A stretch of 64,000 nt of DNA from Pedobacter sp. L105 (GCF_009765875.1 NZ_LMUP01000009.1:325700-389699), one strand, 5' to 3'. Shown: positions 42,987-52,253, counted from the first letter of the stretch. The notes: generated from the letters alone by a model not told the origin. Translations and numbers: made by a program.

Positions 42987-44341
42987 TGAGTTTTATAGTC
43001 GATAAACAAACACTGGAAGACCTGAACGTGCTGGGCAAGTACAAGCAGCAATCGATCTTCAGCCTGTTCAACAAGGTAAAGACAGCAGGAGGGGAACAAC
43101 TGCTCCAAACGATGTTCCAGTTCCCGCTTACTGATCCTGAAACCATCAATAAACGTAGTCATATTTTTAAATATTTTCATAGCAATCCAATCGTCTTCCC
43201 GTTTGGCAGTGAACAGTTCGATGTCATGGAGAACTACCTCAGTGGCACTGGCGAAAAAAATTACGCGGCAACGCTGCTCAGCCTGACCAGGAAAAAAATA
43301 CAGGCCGCCATAGTGCGGGATGAAGACTATGCAAATCTCCAAAGCGGCTTACAGCTCACCATAGCTTTATTGAATAACTGCAAAACCTTCATTAACAGGT
43401 TGGTACAAGATGGTGAAAAAGCAAAACAATCTCATCCGTTTTACGATGAACTGTTGACCGTAAAAAACATGTTGAATGACCGCAAACTGGATTGGCTAAA
43501 AGGAGAACAAACGAGTGCTACTCCATTGACGTTGCAGAAATTTGCCCGGTACCACCATCTGTTAAGACATACGATGAAATCCGCCTTAAAAACCGTGGTG
43601 GAGATATTTTACCAGCTGGATGTATATATAACCATTGCTGATATAGCCAAAATAAAGGGCTTCAGTTATGCAATAGCTTTGCCAAAAGAGGACAACTGCT
43701 TCCTGGCAAGTGGATTAAGGCATCCGAATATCGACAAGGCGGTAACTAATCCGGTATCCTTTAACCAGCATAGTAATATGATCTTTTTAACGGGAGCGAA
43801 CATGGCCGGCAAGTCTACATTTATGAAAACCTTTGGGGTTAACGTTTACCTGGCCCATATGGGTTTCCCGGTTGCGGCAAATGATATGAAGTTTTCTGTA
43901 AAACAGGGAATTTACTCTTCTATTAACGTGCCGGATAGTCTGGAAATGGGTTATAGTCATTTTTATGCGGAGGTATTAAGGGTAAAGAAGGTAGCGGAAG
44001 AAGTAAGTATGGGTAAAGATCTGGTGATCATATTTGATGAATTGTTTAAGGGTACCAATGTAAAAGATGCTTATGATGCCACACTGGCAATAACGGCAGC
44101 TTTCAGCGAATACCGCAATTGTTTGTTTATTATCTCTACACATATCATAGAAGCTGGGGAAGCACTAAGACACCATAACAATCTCCAGGCACTTTATCTC
44201 CCTACCATCATGAACGGTACAATCCCCACCTATACTTATCAATTGCAGCCGGGCATTTCAAGCGACCGCCATGGCATGATGATCATTGAAAATGAGGGGA
44301 TACTGGAAATGCTTGAAAAAGATAACGATCTGATAAACTAA
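42986..44341 (+). CDS. MutS-like ATPase B, paralogue of A
   Basis: A 451-residue protein clearly homologous to the preceding one from end to end (shared start VDKQTLEDLNVLGKYKQQSIFSLFN, shared end GISSDRHGMMIIENEGILEML). Walker A TGANMAGKST begins near residue 269, Walker B is LVIIFDELFKGTNVKDAYDAT and the switch is STHIIEAGE. Both copies keep all ATPase motifs, so neither is obviously a dead subunit. It also lacks mismatch-recognition and Smr domains. Most bacterial MutS proteins work as homodimers, so a coupled paralogous pair is unusual. The M16 peptidase gene begins 19 bp downstream. Confidence 0.9.
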   Translation: MSFIVDKQTLEDLNVLGKYKQQSIFSLFNKVKTAGGEQLLQTMFQFPLTDPETINKRSHIFKYFHSNPIVFPFGSEQFDVMENYLSGTGEKNYAATLLSLTRKKIQAAIVRDEDYANLQSGLQLTIALLNNCKTFINRLVQDGEKAKQSHPFYDELLTVKNMLNDRKLDWLKGEQTSATPLTLQKFARYHHLLRHTMKSALKTVVEIFYQLDVYITIADIAKIKGFSYAIALPKEDNCFLASGLRHPNIDKAVTNPVSFNQHSNMIFLTGANMAGKSTFMKTFGVNVYLAHMGFPVAANDMKFSVKQGIYSSINVPDSLEMGYSHFYAEVLRVKKVAEEVSMGKDLVIIFDELFKGTNVKDAYDATLAITAAFSEYRNCLFIISTHIIEAGEALRHHNNLQALYLPTIMNGTIPTYTYQLQPGISSDRHGMMIIENEGILEMLEKDNDLIN

Positions 44342-44360
44342 TCAATTATAAAATCAATAT

Positions 44361-47192
44361 ATGCAATTTAGATTTTACGCAGTACGCAGATTGCCTGCAC
44401 TGCTATGTATTTCCCTTATCTCCTTTAGCGCAGTTGCACAGCAAGATAAGGCAAAAGCATTAAAAAAAGAGGAGGCTTTGGCCCTAGATCCGGCAGTACG
44501 CACGGGCAAATTATCCAATGGCTTTACGTATTACATCAGGCATAATGAAGAGCCTAAAAACAGGGTAATGATGTATCTGGTAAATAAAGTTGGGTCGGTG
44601 CTGGAAGACGAAGACCAACGGGGCCTGGCTCATTTTATGGAACATATGAGCTTTAACGGTACTAAACATTTCCCCCATAATGAGCTGGTAGATTATTTGC
44701 AAAAAGCAGGTGTACGTTTTGGCGCAGATATCAACGCTTATACCAGTTTTGATGAAACGGTTTATGAACTGCCAATCCCTTCAGACAAACCCGACTTATT
44801 AAAAGGGGGACTGGAGATTATGCGCGACTGGGCAAATGGGGCCCTGTTAGATCCAGTTGAGATAGATAAGGAACGAGGCGTGGTTTTAGAAGAAGAACGC
44901 CTTGGTAAAGGTGCGGAAGAAAGGATGCAGCGGCAAACCTGGCCTGTGATCCTTAATAACTCGAGGTATGCGTCACGCATCCCAATTGGTGTGGATACCG
45001 TACTGAATAATTTCAAACGCCCGGCGATTGCACGTTTTTATAACGATTGGTACAGGCCAGATTTGCAGGCAATAATTGTTGTTGGAGATATTGACGTCAT
45101 TCAGGCAGAAGCGGCAATAAAACAGCAGTTTGTTAGTTTGAAGAACCCATTGCATGAAAAAGTACGTACCAAGTATGCAGTGCCCCTAACCGGAAAGAAT
45201 CAGTTTATAGCGGTAACTGATAAGGAAATGACCTCAACGGAAGTGCAAATTGTGATCAAACATCTGGCCCCCGGATTAAAAACAGCCGCTGATTATCGCA
45301 CTGCTTTGATTCAGGGGGTTTTTAATCAAATGTTACAGGGAAGATATGCAGAATTACAGAGACAAGCCGATGCGCCCTTTATTTCAGGTAGTGCAGGTAT
45401 TTCTGGTTTTATGGGCGGTGTTGATAGTTATAATGTTGATTTAAGAGCCAAACCCGGTGAACTGGAAAAAGGTTTGAAGGCCGTTTGGCGGGAAACAGAA
45501 AGATTAAAACGTTTTGGTTTTACTGCAACAGAACTGGAACGGGCCAAAGTATCCTATTTGAATGTTATGGAAAATAGCCTGAAGGAAAAAAATAAAACCA
45601 ACTCTGCCAGTTATGTAAATGAGTACCAGGCTTACTTTTTAAAAGGCGAGGCTGCGCCTGGAATTGAAAAGGAATACCAACTGGTTAAAAATGACCTGCC
45701 TGGAATTACCCTCAACGATGTGAATAGCCTGGCGGCGATGGTTATTACCAATACTAACCGTGATATATTAATCCTGGCTCCGGAAAAGGATAAAATAGGC
45801 CTCCCTAATGAAGCGACCGTAAACGGATGGCTTGACGAAGTAAACGCAGAAATGCTTGCACCTTATAAAGATGAGATCAACGAAAAGCCGTTATTAAATG
45901 CCTTGCCTGTTCCCGGTAAAATTAAAAGCGAAAAGCTGGATGCTGAACTTAATATTACAACCATTACCTTAAGTAACGGGGTGAAAGTGTTATTAAAACC
46001 AACCAACTTTAAAAATAACCAGGTTATTTTTAATGGATTTGCATCGGGAGGGACTTCATTACATCCTGATGCTGATTACCAGTCGGCAGCCAGTGCGGCC
46101 GGTATCATTTCATCAGGGGGGCTGGGTAATTATAACACCCGGGAACTAAGCAAATACCTGGAAGGAAAACAATTAGGCGTAACGCCATTCATCAGCGAGC
46201 GCTTTGAAGGGATAAACGGTGGTTCAACTACGGGCGACCTGGAAACGGCTATGCAAATGATCTATGGTTATTTCACCGAACCCCGTAAGGATACCACTAT
46301 TTTTCAGGGAATTATGGCACGCTCCAAAGCAAGTTTAGCCAATCGGAGCAGCGACCCTAATAGCGTATACAGCGATACTGCAACAGCCGTTTTAGCAAAT
46401 TACAATATTCGCAGAACCGGGCCAAGTTTACAAAAGCTGGAGCAGGTGAACCTGGATAAGGCATTCCAGATCTATAAAGAGCGTTTTGCCGATGCAGGTA
46501 ACTTTACGTTCACTTTTGTGGGTAATATTGATCTGAATACCATCAAACCTCTTCTCGAAAAATATCTGGGTTCCTTACCATCAACTGGTCGGCATGAACA
46601 GGCAAAAGACCTGAATATTCATGCGCCTGCGGGTAAGATTGAAAAAACTGTTTACAAAGGCAACGAGCCTAAAGCCGAAGTTACCCTGGTTTTTGCCGGG
46701 AAATATGATTACAGCCCGGGTAATAATTTGAAGATGGATGCTTTAAAGGAAACACTGGAAATACGACTTTTGGAGCGTTTACGTGAGGATGAAGGTGGTG
46801 TATATAGCCCGGGTGTACAGGAAAACACCACCATATTCCCGCAACAACGGTATAGTTTTTTGATTCATTTTGGCTGTGCACCTCAAAACGTAGAGAAATT
46901 AATCGCCTCAACTTTGAATGAAATTGAAAAACTAAGAACTGATGGGCCGCTACAAACAAATATTGACAAATGGCGGGCAGAGGAAAAAAACAGCTTTGAA
47001 CCGCAGTTAAAAAACAATAATTTTTGGCTAAGCTATTTGAGCGGACAGTTGCAGAATGATCAGAATTTAAACGACGTCAATAACTACAATACTTTACTGG
47101 ATTCAGTAAAACCAGTTGATGTAAAAATAATGGCTAAAAAATATTTAAGTGGCGAAAATTATATCAGGCTGGTATTACTTCCGGAAAAGTGA
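44361..47192 (+). CDS. secreted M16 zinc peptidase (pitrilysin-like)
   Basis: A 943-residue two-half peptidase with a signal peptide (LPALLCISLISFSAVAQ). The active half has the inverted zinc motif HFMEH (residues 91-95) and the downstream zinc-ligand Glu in ERGVVLEEERLGKG; the second half (from about residue 515, LDAELNITTITLSNGVKVLLKPTNFKNNQ) lacks it, as expected. It should cut peptides of moderate length in the periplasm. It is the last gene of the operon: SusCD could bring in a peptide, this enzyme could cleave it, and the ABC module could export or import a product. A terminator follows at 47269-47297. Confidence 0.93.
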   Translation: MQFRFYAVRRLPALLCISLISFSAVAQQDKAKALKKEEALALDPAVRTGKLSNGFTYYIRHNEEPKNRVMMYLVNKVGSVLEDEDQRGLAHFMEHMSFNGTKHFPHNELVDYLQKAGVRFGADINAYTSFDETVYELPIPSDKPDLLKGGLEIMRDWANGALLDPVEIDKERGVVLEEERLGKGAEERMQRQTWPVILNNSRYASRIPIGVDTVLNNFKRPAIARFYNDWYRPDLQAIIVVGDIDVIQAEAAIKQQFVSLKNPLHEKVRTKYAVPLTGKNQFIAVTDKEMTSTEVQIVIKHLAPGLKTAADYRTALIQGVFNQMLQGRYAELQRQADAPFISGSAGISGFMGGVDSYNVDLRAKPGELEKGLKAVWRETERLKRFGFTATELERAKVSYLNVMENSLKEKNKTNSASYVNEYQAYFLKGEAAPGIEKEYQLVKNDLPGITLNDVNSLAAMVITNTNRDILILAPEKDKIGLPNEATVNGWLDEVNAEMLAPYKDEINEKPLLNALPVPGKIKSEKLDAELNITTITLSNGVKVLLKPTNFKNNQVIFNGFASGGTSLHPDADYQSAASAAGIISSGGLGNYNTRELSKYLEGKQLGVTPFISERFEGINGGSTTGDLETAMQMIYGYFTEPRKDTTIFQGIMARSKASLANRSSDPNSVYSDTATAVLANYNIRRTGPSLQKLEQVNLDKAFQIYKERFADAGNFTFTFVGNIDLNTIKPLLEKYLGSLPSTGRHEQAKDLNIHAPAGKIEKTVYKGNEPKAEVTLVFAGKYDYSPGNNLKMDALKETLEIRLLERLREDEGGVYSPGVQENTTIFPQQRYSFLIHFGCAPQNVEKLIASTLNEIEKLRTDGPLQTNIDKWRAEEKNSFEPQLKNNNFWLSYLSGQLQNDQNLNDVNNYNTLLDSVKPVDVKIMAKKYLSGENYIRLVLLPEK

Positions 47193-47268
47193 GATCGATA
47201 ACCAACCTTAAGAAGTTATAATGCGGCATATAAAGTAATTAAGAATTTAGGTAAATAGTTAATAGTGA

Positions 47269-47297
47269 AAGCGTAGTTGGTGGATGCCGCTACGCTT
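47269..47297. terminator. terminator after the M16 gene
   Basis: AAGCGTAG (47269-47276) pairs with CTACGCTT (47290-47297), loop 13 nt, followed on the plus strand by CTTTTGTTTT. On the minus strand it also follows the racemase relic. Confidence 0.72.
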
Positions 47298-47305
47298 CTT
47301 TTGTT

Positions 47306-47427
47306 TTATTTGAGCGCCATAGATAACGCATTTTCAATATGAATTTGAGTGGTATCGAAAAGCAGGGTGTTGCAATTCAACGGAGCGGATAACGTAAGTT
47401 CTGTACATCCAGGTATAACATCATTTC
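47306..47427 (-). pseudogene. aspartate/glutamate racemase family, C-terminal fragment
   Basis: The minus strand reads DVIPGCTELTLSAPLNCNTLLFDTTQIHIENALSMALK and stops at 47306-47308. GCTELxL followed by LFDTTxIHxEAA is the C-terminal active-site region (second catalytic Cys) of aspartate/glutamate racemases. Upstream an in-frame TGA and A/T-rich sequence end the homology. It is a relic within an apparent intergenic region. Confidence 0.68.
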
Positions 47428-47473
47428 AAAAAAATGTCAATTTTGATATTGAATAATCTTAATTTGTTTTCAT

Positions 47474-47481
47474 TAGCTTTG
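47474..47481 (+). promoter_or_regulatory. -7 box close to the metal-efflux operon start
   Basis: TAGCTTTG fits TAnnTTTG, with TTG at 47449-47451 about 22 bp upstream. It ends only 5 nt before the ATG at 47487, so transcription would start near the start codon (leaderless). Confidence 0.5.
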
Positions 47482-47486
47482 CCGTA

Positions 47487-47801
47487 ATGAAATACCTTGC
47501 GTTATTGATAAGTATATATTTTACCATACTGGCTGTTTTACCTTGCCAGGATAGGGAAGATATGTCTGTCAATGTGGTTCAGGTTACGTTTCAAAAACCA
47601 CAATCCACTGATCAGGCTCACAGTCAGGAAAGTTGCCCACCGTTTTGTAATTGCAGCTGTTGCTCAGCTGCCAGGCAATTGGTAGCAGAATCATCTTTGG
47701 TTTTTTTTACGCACGTTACCGTTTTCTCCTATCCGGAATATGCCATTCCCGCAACTCAAAAACAAGTCATTGCCATCTGGCAGCCCCCTCAATTTAGTTA
47801 A
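47487..47801 (+). CDS. small Cys-rich secreted protein (DUF6660-like)
   Basis: A 104-residue protein with an N-terminal hydrophobic signal (YLALLISIYFTILAVLPC), a short acidic stretch and a Cys cluster SCPPFCNCSCCS about residues 52-63, then an aromatic C-terminal part. Proteins of this form are often encoded just before CzcA/CusA pumps in Bacteroidota (I recall the family as DUF6660), and the Cys/His content suggests periplasmic metal binding or sensing; neither is proven. It lies 74 bp before the pump gene and is probably cotranscribed. Confidence 0.72.
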   Translation: MKYLALLISIYFTILAVLPCQDREDMSVNVVQVTFQKPQSTDQAHSQESCPPFCNCSCCSAARQLVAESSLVFFTHVTVFSYPEYAIPATQKQVIAIWQPPQFS

Positions 47802-47875
47802 TATTCAGATTCAATTGTAAACAATCCTTGTGTGATCACAATCGGTTGTAAATCTTCTATTAACCTAATTTTTTT

Positions 47876-50800
47876 ATGTTTGATAAAATTATCTCGTTCT
47901 CTATCGCGAACAAGGTAACTATCGGAATGATGACCCTGTTGCTGATACTCGCGGGGATATATTCTGCTTATCATCTCCCTGTAGATGCACAGCCCGATAT
48001 TACCAATAACCAGGTACAGATCATTACACAAGCACCCAGTCTGGGTGCGCAGGAGGTAGAGCAGTTTATTACAGCTCCCATAGAATTATCCATGGCAAAC
48101 ATTGCCGGCATTATTGAAAAACGGTCAATTTCCCGATCCGGAATTTCAGTGATTACCATTGTTTTTAAAGATAATGTAGATATATACTGGGCAAGGGCAC
48201 AGGTCAACGCCCAGCTGAAAGAAGCTGAAAACAGTATTCCGGATGGTTTAGGTGAACCTATGCTGGCCCCAATCACTACCGGTCTGGGCGAAATATACCA
48301 GTATGTTATCCATACAAAAAAAGGTTACGAAAAGAAGTATAGTGCTATGGATTTACGCACTATCCAAGATTGGCTGGTAAGAAATCAGCTGGCAGGAACT
48401 GTTGGTGTTGCAGAAGTAAGCGGATGGGGCGGTTATGTAAAGCAGTACGAGGTTGCTTTAGATAACGACAGGCTGAATGCGCTGGGTTTAACCATTCCTG
48501 AAATCTATGAAGCGCTGAAAAAAAACAATGAAAATACGGGTGGCTCTTATATTGAACAGCAAAATAACGCCTATTTTATCCGGGGCCTTGGGCAGGTTCA
48601 AAATCTTGATGATATCAGAAAAATCGTGGTTAAAAATATAAAGGGTTCGCCAATTCTTATCCGGGATGTGGCAGATGTTCAATTTGGAAACGCAACCCGA
48701 TATGGTGCGGTAACCCGTAACGGAGAAGGTGAAGTTGTTGCCGGGGTTACGTTAATGCTTAAAGGTGAGAATTTTAGCCAGGTGATTCAAAATGTAAAGG
48801 AGCGAATGGTTCAGGTGCAGAAATCGCTCCCGGAAGGTGTTGTAATTGAACCTTTTATTGACCGTACTGAACTCGTTGGACGTGCAATTGATACGGTTAA
48901 ACGCAACCTGCTGGAAGGTGCACTTATTGTGATATTCGTATTGGTGCTGCTCCTGGGTAATCTTCGTGCTGGTTTGGTAGTGGCCTCTGTTATCCCTCTG
49001 GCCATGTTATTTGCCTTTTCCATGATGCGGCTGTTTGGTGTATCCGGAAATTTGATGAGCCTGGGGGCAATTGACTTTGGGTTAATTATTGATGGCGCTG
49101 TCATCATTGTAGAGAGTGTTGTCCATCATATTACAACAGGCCGTTATCAACAAGAAGGAGTAGAAAAACTTAGTGCTGAACAAATGGACGTGGAAGTACG
49201 GGATAGTGCCGGCAAACTGATGAAATCTGCAGCGTTTGGACAGATCATTATCCTCATTGTTTATCTTCCCTTATTATCTCTGGTTGGTATAGAAGGAAAA
49301 ATGTTCAGGCCAATGGCCGAAACCGTAGCGTTTGCCATATTAGGCGCCTTTATTCTTTCACTCACCTATGTACCTATGGTTAGTGCCTTGTTTTTAAGCA
49401 GGCAGACTGCTCCTAAAAGAAATATTTCAGATCGTATCATTGAATTTTTGCAGCGAATTTACAAATGGGCATTGATACATATTTTGAAAGTAAAAGTGTT
49501 GACGGTAACTGTTGTTTTTTTACTATTTGGTATTTCTATCTGGGCATTTAGCAGGATGGGCGGTGAATTTATCCCCACACTCGAAGAAGGGGATTTAACG
49601 GTTGAAATATCTATGATGCAGGGTACTTCGCTATCCGAAGTTGTCAAAACATTTGGAAAGGCCGAAAAATTACTAAAAGATCAATTTCCTGAGATTAAAC
49701 AAGCGGTTACCCGCATTGGAAGTTCAGAAATCCCCACCGATCCGATGCCGATGGAGAGGGGCGATATGATGCTTGCCATGAAGCCGAAAGGGGAATGGAA
49801 AACGGCAAAGACCAGGGCAGAAATGATGGCGAAAATGGAAAACACACTTTCTGTTATCCCAGGTATAAATGTAGATATATCACAGCCTATGCAAATGCGG
49901 TTTAATGAACTGATGACCGGTATCCGCCAGGATGTGGCGATAAAAATCTATGGCGACGACCTGGATATCCTTGCCATGCAGGCAGAAAAATTAGCAAAAC
50001 TTTTAACACCCGTAAAGGGAGTGAGTGAACCTTATATCGAAAAGGTAAGCGGCCTTCCACAAATTCAGGTCGTTTATAACAGGGATAAAATGGCCCAATA
50101 TGGCTTAAATATCAGTGAGGTGAACATGATATTAAAAACTGCATTTGCCGGAAACGTAGCGGGTGTTGTTTTTGAAGGGGAAAAACGCTTTGACCTGGTA
50201 CTCCGTTTAAACCGTAACCTAAGGGAAAATATATCCGGAGTTGAAAATTTACTGATCCCCCTGCCATCAGGAAATAAAGTTCCTTTAAGTCAGGTCGCTG
50301 ATATTGGTTTTAAAGATGCACCAGCACAGGTTTCCAGAGAAGACGGAAGACGACGGATATATGTTGGCTTTAATGTAACGGGCAGAGACGTAGAAACTAC
50401 CGTAAAAGAAATACAGGGTATTCTGGATAAAAAATTCCATTTGCCCAGCGGGTATTATTTAACTTATGGCGGGCAGTTTCAAAACCTGCAGGCTGCAAAA
50501 GGAAGATTGGCTTTTGCGGTACCAGCTGCCTTATTATTTATTCTTTTGCTTTTATACGTAACGTTTCGTTCCGTCAAAGAAAGCCTGCTGATTTTTACAG
50601 CGGTGCCTCTTGCTTCAATGGGAGGAATTGCAGCGCTGATCATTACAGGTATGCCATTCAGCATATCAGCCGGTGTCGGTTTCATTGCACTATTTGGGGT
50701 TGCCGTTCTAAACGGCATTGTGTTGATCGGTTACTTTAACCAGCTGAAGGACGAAGGAGTAGAAAATATTTATGACCGGGTATTGCAAGGCACCCAGACA

Positions 50801-52252
50801 AGGCTGCGGCCGGTACTCATGACTGCATCAGTTGCTTCCTTAGGATTTCTTCCCATGGCGCTTTCTTCCAGTGCGGGTGCCGAAGTACAAAGGCCTCTGG
50901 CCACTGTGGTGATTGGCGGTTTGCTTACTGCAACCTTTTTAACGCTTTTTGTGTTGCCATGTCTATATCTGTTGTTTAACCGTAAAGAAGTCAGGGAAAT
51001 CAAATTGCCCAAAGCACTGATCATGTTATTAACGGTATGCAGTTTAGTTTTACTCACCCAAAACTCCGTTTATGCGCAAAACAAACAGCCATTAACGTTG
51101 GATAGTGCGATTGCAAAAGCCATCAGTAATAACTTGCAAATTCGTTCATCCCTGTTATCAGTTGAACAAGCCAGGGCTTTGCAGAAATCTGGAACAGATT
51201 TAGCTAAAACCGAGTTCCTGGTTACACAAGATCCCACCAGTGGTGGTAATATGGATAACTCTATTGGTATTACCCAGAATATAGCTTGGCCGGGATTATA
51301 TAAAAATCAGCGTAAGCTGCTCAATCAGCAAGCCACTCTGGCTGATAAATCAAGTAATATTACCCGTTCAGAGATTGTCCGCCAGGTAAGAAGTGCCTGG
51401 TATGCTTATCTGCTAAACCGGGAGATGCTGTATATACTGAATTATCAGGACAGCATCTACAGTGGATTCGTTAAAAAAGCCCAGGTTAGATTTAAAACCG
51501 GGGAAACATCACGCCTGGAGCTAATCATTGCCAATAATCAATACCTGCAGGTACAAACCTTGAAAGTTGGCGTACAAATGGATTTGGTTAGTAATGAACT
51601 GGTGTTACAGCAATTGCTGAATACAACAGAGCCGCTCACCATTGGGAGAGATAAACGACAAATTACTATGGCTGTTCTTTTAGACTCAATTCGTGTATCC
51701 AATAATCCGCAGGTAAACCTGAATAGGCAAAATATTGAGGTGGCTAAAGCACGTATTGCTGTAGAAAAATCCAAAGGACTTCCTGATTTTACTTTAGGGT
51801 ACAATCAGCAGCTTGTTGTTTCCGGTTTTAATCCGGCAAACATTAATCGAAATTATTCGCAGGGCACCCGCATAGCAGGCATACAGGTAGGGGTAGCCCT
51901 GCCGATATTCTATGGGGCTAACCGTTCCAGAATTAAGTCTGAGCAACTGGCCGCACAAATAGCGCAAACCAACTTTGAAGTTACAAAGTCACAGGTAAAA
52001 CTGCAATACGCACAAGAGTTACAAATCTATCAGAAATACAAACAATCGGTAGATTATTATGCAGGGGGAGGACTACAACAGGCAGACGAACAATTGCGGA
52101 TAGCGCAGGTTTCATTTAACCTGGGTGAGATCGGTTACATAGAATATATACAAAATGTGTCAGCAGCTGTACAGATCAAGCTTTCTTATATAGAGGCGGT
52201 TAGCCGGTTAAATCAGTCTGCTATTCAAATTCAATTTATTAAAGGAGAATAA
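47876..52252 (+). CDS. czcA: CzcA-type heavy-metal RND pump fused to a TolC-like channel
   Basis: A 1458-residue fusion. Residues 1-1040 are a heavy-metal efflux RND pump with 12 membrane helices (FDKIISFSIANKVTIGMMTLLLI, the TM4 motif LGAIDFGLIIDGAVIIVES with acidic residues about 400 and 406). DFGxxxDGA is the CzcA signature for Zn/Co/Cd/Ni rather than the Cu/Ag pump CusA. From about residue 1065 (SVYAQNKQPLTLDSAIAKAISNNLQIRSSLLSVEQARAL) it continues as a TolC-family outer-membrane factor, including an internal signal-like segment before AQ. The adaptor gene follows after one base. Cells with this operon should export divalent metals across both membranes. Confidence 0.93.
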   Translation: MFDKIISFSIANKVTIGMMTLLLILAGIYSAYHLPVDAQPDITNNQVQIITQAPSLGAQEVEQFITAPIELSMANIAGIIEKRSISRSGISVITIVFKDNVDIYWARAQVNAQLKEAENSIPDGLGEPMLAPITTGLGEIYQYVIHTKKGYEKKYSAMDLRTIQDWLVRNQLAGTVGVAEVSGWGGYVKQYEVALDNDRLNALGLTIPEIYEALKKNNENTGGSYIEQQNNAYFIRGLGQVQNLDDIRKIVVKNIKGSPILIRDVADVQFGNATRYGAVTRNGEGEVVAGVTLMLKGENFSQVIQNVKERMVQVQKSLPEGVVIEPFIDRTELVGRAIDTVKRNLLEGALIVIFVLVLLLGNLRAGLVVASVIPLAMLFAFSMMRLFGVSGNLMSLGAIDFGLIIDGAVIIVESVVHHITTGRYQQEGVEKLSAEQMDVEVRDSAGKLMKSAAFGQIIILIVYLPLLSLVGIEGKMFRPMAETVAFAILGAFILSLTYVPMVSALFLSRQTAPKRNISDRIIEFLQRIYKWALIHILKVKVLTVTVVFLLFGISIWAFSRMGGEFIPTLEEGDLTVEISMMQGTSLSEVVKTFGKAEKLLKDQFPEIKQAVTRIGSSEIPTDPMPMERGDMMLAMKPKGEWKTAKTRAEMMAKMENTLSVIPGINVDISQPMQMRFNELMTGIRQDVAIKIYGDDLDILAMQAEKLAKLLTPVKGVSEPYIEKVSGLPQIQVVYNRDKMAQYGLNISEVNMILKTAFAGNVAGVVFEGEKRFDLVLRLNRNLRENISGVENLLIPLPSGNKVPLSQVADIGFKDAPAQVSREDGRRRIYVGFNVTGRDVETTVKEIQGILDKKFHLPSGYYLTYGGQFQNLQAAKGRLAFAVPAALLFILLLLYVTFRSVKESLLIFTAVPLASMGGIAALIITGMPFSISAGVGFIALFGVAVLNGIVLIGYFNQLKDEGVENIYDRVLQGTQTRLRPVLMTASVASLGFLPMALSSSAGAEVQRPLATVVIGGLLTATFLTLFVLPCLYLLFNRKEVREIKLPKALIMLLTVCSLVLLTQNSVYAQNKQPLTLDSAIAKAISNNLQIRSSLLSVEQARALQKSGTDLAKTEFLVTQDPTSGGNMDNSIGITQNIAWPGLYKNQRKLLNQQATLADKSSNITRSEIVRQVRSAWYAYLLNREMLYILNYQDSIYSGFVKKAQVRFKTGETSRLELIIANNQYLQVQTLKVGVQMDLVSNELVLQQLLNTTEPLTIGRDKRQITMAVLLDSIRVSNNPQVNLNRQNIEVAKARIAVEKSKGLPDFTLGYNQQLVVSGFNPANINRNYSQGTRIAGIQVGVALPIFYGANRSRIKSEQLAAQIAQTNFEVTKSQVKLQYAQELQIYQKYKQSVDYYAGGGLQQADEQLRIAQVSFNLGEIGYIEYIQNVSAAVQIKLSYIEAVSRLNQSAIQIQFIKGE

Positions 52253-52253
52253 A

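Noticed and set aside
41646..44341. The MutS-like genes as ordinary mismatch repair genes
   Set aside because: They lack the mismatch-recognition and connector domains, are half the usual length and are paired in a transporter operon.
31428..47192. Reading the SusCD cluster as a polysaccharide utilisation locus
   Set aside because: No glycosidase, lyase or sulfatase is in the operon; the GH2 and GH127 genes are separate, on the other side of other operons or terminators.
47876..52252. Calling the pump CusA (copper/silver)
   Set aside because: The membrane motif DFGxxxDGA is of the CzcA type; the usual automatic label CusA/CzcA does not distinguish them.
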